A stretch of 7,469 nucleotides of DNA from Flavobacteriaceae bacterium (GTDB lineage: Bacteria > Bacteroidota > Bacteroidia > Flavobacteriales > Flavobacteriaceae), in contig JABDMQ010000348.1 in NCBI GenBank assembly GCA_013001365.1, forward strand, positions 1 through 7,469, given 5' to 3'. Under the pieces are notes generated by a model that saw only the letters and a list, made by a program, of their open reading frames with translations, was not told the origin of the DNA and did no database searches. Of the stretch, positions 5,183-7,469 are shown in pieces (position 1 is the first letter of the stretch; each line of letters begins with the position of its first letter). The position numbers were made by a program, and so were the translations under genes.

Positions 5183-5194
5183 CAGGCAAAAGGT

Positions 5195-6547
5195 ATGTTC
5201 AAAAAGATACTAGTAGCAAATAGAGGGGAAATAGCACTCCGTGTTATTCGGACCTGTCGGGAAATGGGAATTAAGACCGTTGCAGTTTACTCCGCCGCCG
5301 ATGAAGAAAGCCTGCATGTTAAATTTGCAGATGAAGCAGTAAGGATCGGTCCTGCGCCAAGTAGCGAGTCGTATTTAAAGATGTCCAACATCATTGCAGC
5401 TGCAGAGATCACAAATGCCGATGCCATTCATCCGGGTTACGGTTTTCTATCTGAAAATGCCAAATTCTCTAAGATATGCGAGGAGCATGGGATCAAGTTC
5501 ATTGGAGCCTCACCCGAAATGATTGACCGAATGGGTGACAAGGCAAACGCCAAGGCTACCATGAAGGAAGCAGGCGTTCCTGTAGTGCCAGGAAGTGATG
5601 GTGTGATCGAGAATTTTGATGAGTGTAAGAAACTAGCAAAAAAGACAGGATATCCTGTCATGCTTAAAGCCTCTGCCGGTGGTGGTGGAAAAGGAATGAG
5701 AGGCGTATGGAAAGAAGAGAATCTAAAAGACGCTTGGGATTCTGCAAGACAAGAGTCTAAAGCTGCTTTTGGGAATGACGATATGTATATGGAAAAACTT
5801 ATTGAAGAACCTAGGCATATCGAAATTCAAATAGTTGGTGACTCAACAGGGAGAGCATGTCATTTATCTGAACGAGATTGCTCCATACAACGTAGGCATC
5901 AAAAATTAACTGAGGAGGTCCCGTCGCCTTTCATGACTGCGTCATTGCGCAATAAAATGGGAAAGGCAGCAGTTAAAGCGGCCGAGTTCATTAAATATGA
6001 AGGTGCAGGCACGGTTGAATTCTTAGTAGACAAACACCGGAATTTCTATTTTATGGAAATGAACACCCGAATTCAAGTGGAGCATCCAATTACTGAGCAA
6101 GTAATAGATTTTGACTTGATCCGCGAACAGATTTTGGTAGCTGCAGGTGTCCCGATCTCGGGCAAGAACTATACGCCTAATTTGCATTCGATTGAATGTA
6201 GGATCAATGCAGAAGACCCTTATAATGATTTTAGGCCATCTCCTGGAAGAATTACAACTCTTCACGCTCCGGGAGGTCATGGTGTTAGGTTAGACACTCA
6301 TGTATATGCTGGGTATGCCATCCCACCAAACTACGATTCTATGATTGCCAAGTTGATTACAACAGCGCAAACACGAGAAGAAGCCATCAATAAGATGAAG
6401 CGTGCCCTCGAAGAGTTTGTTATTGAAGGCATTAAGACCACGATACCTTTCCATAGACAATTAATGGACCATCCGGATTACATCGCAGGAAATTACACTA
6501 CAAAGTTCATGGAGGATTTCGAGATGGCGCCAGAAGTTAACGAATGA
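5195..6547 (+). CDS. accC: Biotin carboxylase subunit of acetyl-CoA carboxylase
   Basis: AccC uses ATP and bicarbonate to carboxylate the biotin on AccB. At 450 residues it has the standard length of a stand-alone biotin carboxylase. The N-terminal domain begins FKKILVANRGEIALRVIR. The ATP-grasp domain holds K116, K158, the glycine-rich flap KASAGGGGKGMRG (158-170), and HIEIQIVGD. These are followed by HLSERDCSIQRRHQKLTEE (223-241), E275 and E288 as metal ligands, and the active-site segment MNTRIQVEHP (289-298) with R292 and E296. RINAEDP (336-342) begins the C-terminal domain. All key residues are present, so it should be active. The 12-nt gap from accB and the ATGA overlap (6544-6547) with the next gene indicate tight cotranscription. 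A propionyl-CoA carboxylase role is less likely given the accB and fabH neighbours. Confidence 0.96.
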   Translation: MFKKILVANRGEIALRVIRTCREMGIKTVAVYSAADEESLHVKFADEAVRIGPAPSSESYLKMSNIIAAAEITNADAIHPGYGFLSENAKFSKICEEHGIKFIGASPEMIDRMGDKANAKATMKEAGVPVVPGSDGVIENFDECKKLAKKTGYPVMLKASAGGGGKGMRGVWKEENLKDAWDSARQESKAAFGNDDMYMEKLIEEPRHIEIQIVGDSTGRACHLSERDCSIQRRHQKLTEEVPSPFMTASLRNKMGKAAVKAAEFIKYEGAGTVEFLVDKHRNFYFMEMNTRIQVEHPITEQVIDFDLIREQILVAAGVPISGKNYTPNLHSIECRINAEDPYNDFRPSPGRITTLHAPGGHGVRLDTHVYAGYAIPPNYDSMIAKLITTAQTREEAINKMKRALEEFVIEGIKTTIPFHRQLMDHPDYIAGNYTTKFMEDFEMAPEVNE

Positions 6548-7469
6548 AATCAATAATCGTATTAGGTGCTGGAATGGTTGGTAGTGCTATGGCAATTGAC
6601 ATGGCAAAATCACATCAGGTTACATTGGCTGATATGAATCTGGAAGCTCTTGATAAAGCAAAAAATAGATGCGAAAAGCTACATCTCGTTCAATTAGATG
6701 TCAAGAAAGACGATGATCTTGAAAACGCCATCAAGGACCATGACTTGGTAATTTGCGCCGTTCCAGGATTTCTCGGTTTTGAGACCTTGAGAAGAATTAT
6801 CATTTCAAATAAAAATGTTGTTGACATTTCCTTTTTCCCTGAGAACTCCTTGGAATTAGATGAGCTGGCCAAAGAAAACAATGTGACCGCAATTGTTGAC
6901 TGCGGAGTTGCTCCTGGCATGGACAATATTATTCTCGGTTATTATAATGAGAAATTGGAGGTAACGGATTTCGAATGCTTGGTAGGGGGACTCCCTAAAG
7001 TGAAGAAATGGCCGTTTTGTTATAAGGCGCCTTTCTCTCCAGTAGATGTAATTGAGGAATATACCAGACCAGCGAGATATGTAGAAAATGGGGAGACGAT
7101 TGTCCGGGATGCCTTGACCGATTGCGAATTAATAGAATTTGAAAAGGTCGGCACTTTAGAATCCTTTAATTCAGATGGTCTGCGATCAATTATTTATACA
7201 ATGCCGCATATTCCTAACATGAAAGAGAAGACCCTACGCTATCCTGGTCATGTGGAATATATAAAGGTGTTGAAAGAAAGTGGATTCTTCAATGAGGATA
7301 ATATAGAAGTCAAGGGGACCAAGATATCACCACTGGAATTTACAAGCAAGATCTTATTTGATGAGTGGAAACTAGGCGAAACTGAAGAGGAGATTACTGT
7401 AATGAGGGTAACAGTTAAAGGCAAGAACGCTGACGGACGGATTGAAGAGGTGGTCTATAATCTTCATGA
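6544..7469 (+). CDS. Saccharopine dehydrogenase / lysine 6-dehydrogenase-like protein (3' partial)
   Basis: An open frame runs from ATG 6544 past the window end and gives 308 residues with no internal stop. It overlaps the accC stop codon by 4 nt (ATGA). The start IIVLGAGMVGSAMA (4-17) is a Rossmann nucleotide-binding motif, and D30 after the second strand suggests NAD(H) preference. IVDCGVAPGMDN (117-128), LVGGLPK (146-152), the YTRPARYVENGE segment, and TLRYPGHVEYIKVL (about 240-253) follow the layout of saccharopine dehydrogenase-family enzymes, particularly L-lysine 6-dehydrogenases. Such enzymes oxidise lysine or its adducts at the epsilon amino group, usually in lysine breakdown. The exact substrate cannot be read from sequence. 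Why it is coupled to acetyl-CoA carboxylase is unclear. The last part of the C-terminal region is missing only because the window ends. Confidence 0.85.
   Translation, partial: MKSIIVLGAGMVGSAMAIDMAKSHQVTLADMNLEALDKAKNRCEKLHLVQLDVKKDDDLENAIKDHDLVICAVPGFLGFETLRRIIISNKNVVDISFFPENSLELDELAKENNVTAIVDCGVAPGMDNIILGYYNEKLEVTDFECLVGGLPKVKKWPFCYKAPFSPVDVIEEYTRPARYVENGETIVRDALTDCELIEFEKVGTLESFNSDGLRSIIYTMPHIPNMKEKTLRYPGHVEYIKVLKESGFFNEDNIEVKGTKISPLEFTSKILFDEWKLGETEEEITVMRVTVKGKNADGRIEEVVYNLH

Overview
The window looks like chromosomal core sequence from a low-GC member of the Bacteroidota, most likely a flavobacterium. Four things point there. Several upstream regions carry the Bacteroidota-type promoter (TTG, a spacer of about 18-20 nt, then TAnnTTTG) instead of TTGACA/TATAAT. 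Strong Shine-Dalgarno sequences are missing. The protein sequences read as Bacteroidota versions (GDLNGIG in PdxA, EAMKLFNE in the biotin carrier, a cysteine-poor ribosomal protein L32). There is also a very small secreted protein with a PPPPPGLPIDGG-type C-terminal sorting tail, which I know from flavobacteria. No insertion sequence, phage gene, CRISPR array or rRNA gene was seen.

Layout: (1) 2-184, the 3' end of methylmalonyl-CoA epimerase. (2) 189-361, a self-contained CAT-anticodon tRNA unit with promoter, leader hairpin and terminator. (3) About 370-738, a long AT-rich region with TTTAATCGA repeats, a good promoter and a leader of roughly 160 nt. It leads into a 64-residue secreted protein (739-933) with a proline-rich core and a PID-type C-terminal anchor. 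(4) 964-1551, riboflavin synthase on the minus strand, divergent from pdxA (1614-2675, vitamin B6 synthesis). (5) 2730-3473, a DUF177/YceD-family gene plus rpmF (ribosomal protein L32), closed by a strong terminator. (6) From 3651 to the window edge, fabH-accB-accC followed by a 4-nt-overlapping saccharopine/lysine dehydrogenase-like gene that is cut off by the end of the window.

How the genes work together: accB and accC encode the biotin carrier and biotin carboxylase of acetyl-CoA carboxylase, which makes malonyl-CoA. FabH condenses acetyl-CoA or a related starter with malonyl-ACP to begin fatty acid synthesis. The yceD-rpmF pair next to fabH is a widespread bacterial arrangement linking ribosome assembly with lipid synthesis. 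Most of the window is therefore ordinary housekeeping DNA. The parts that merit a second look are the PID-tailed micro-protein with its repeat-decorated upstream region, the two mutually exclusive hairpins just before fabH, and the dehydrogenase coupled to accC.
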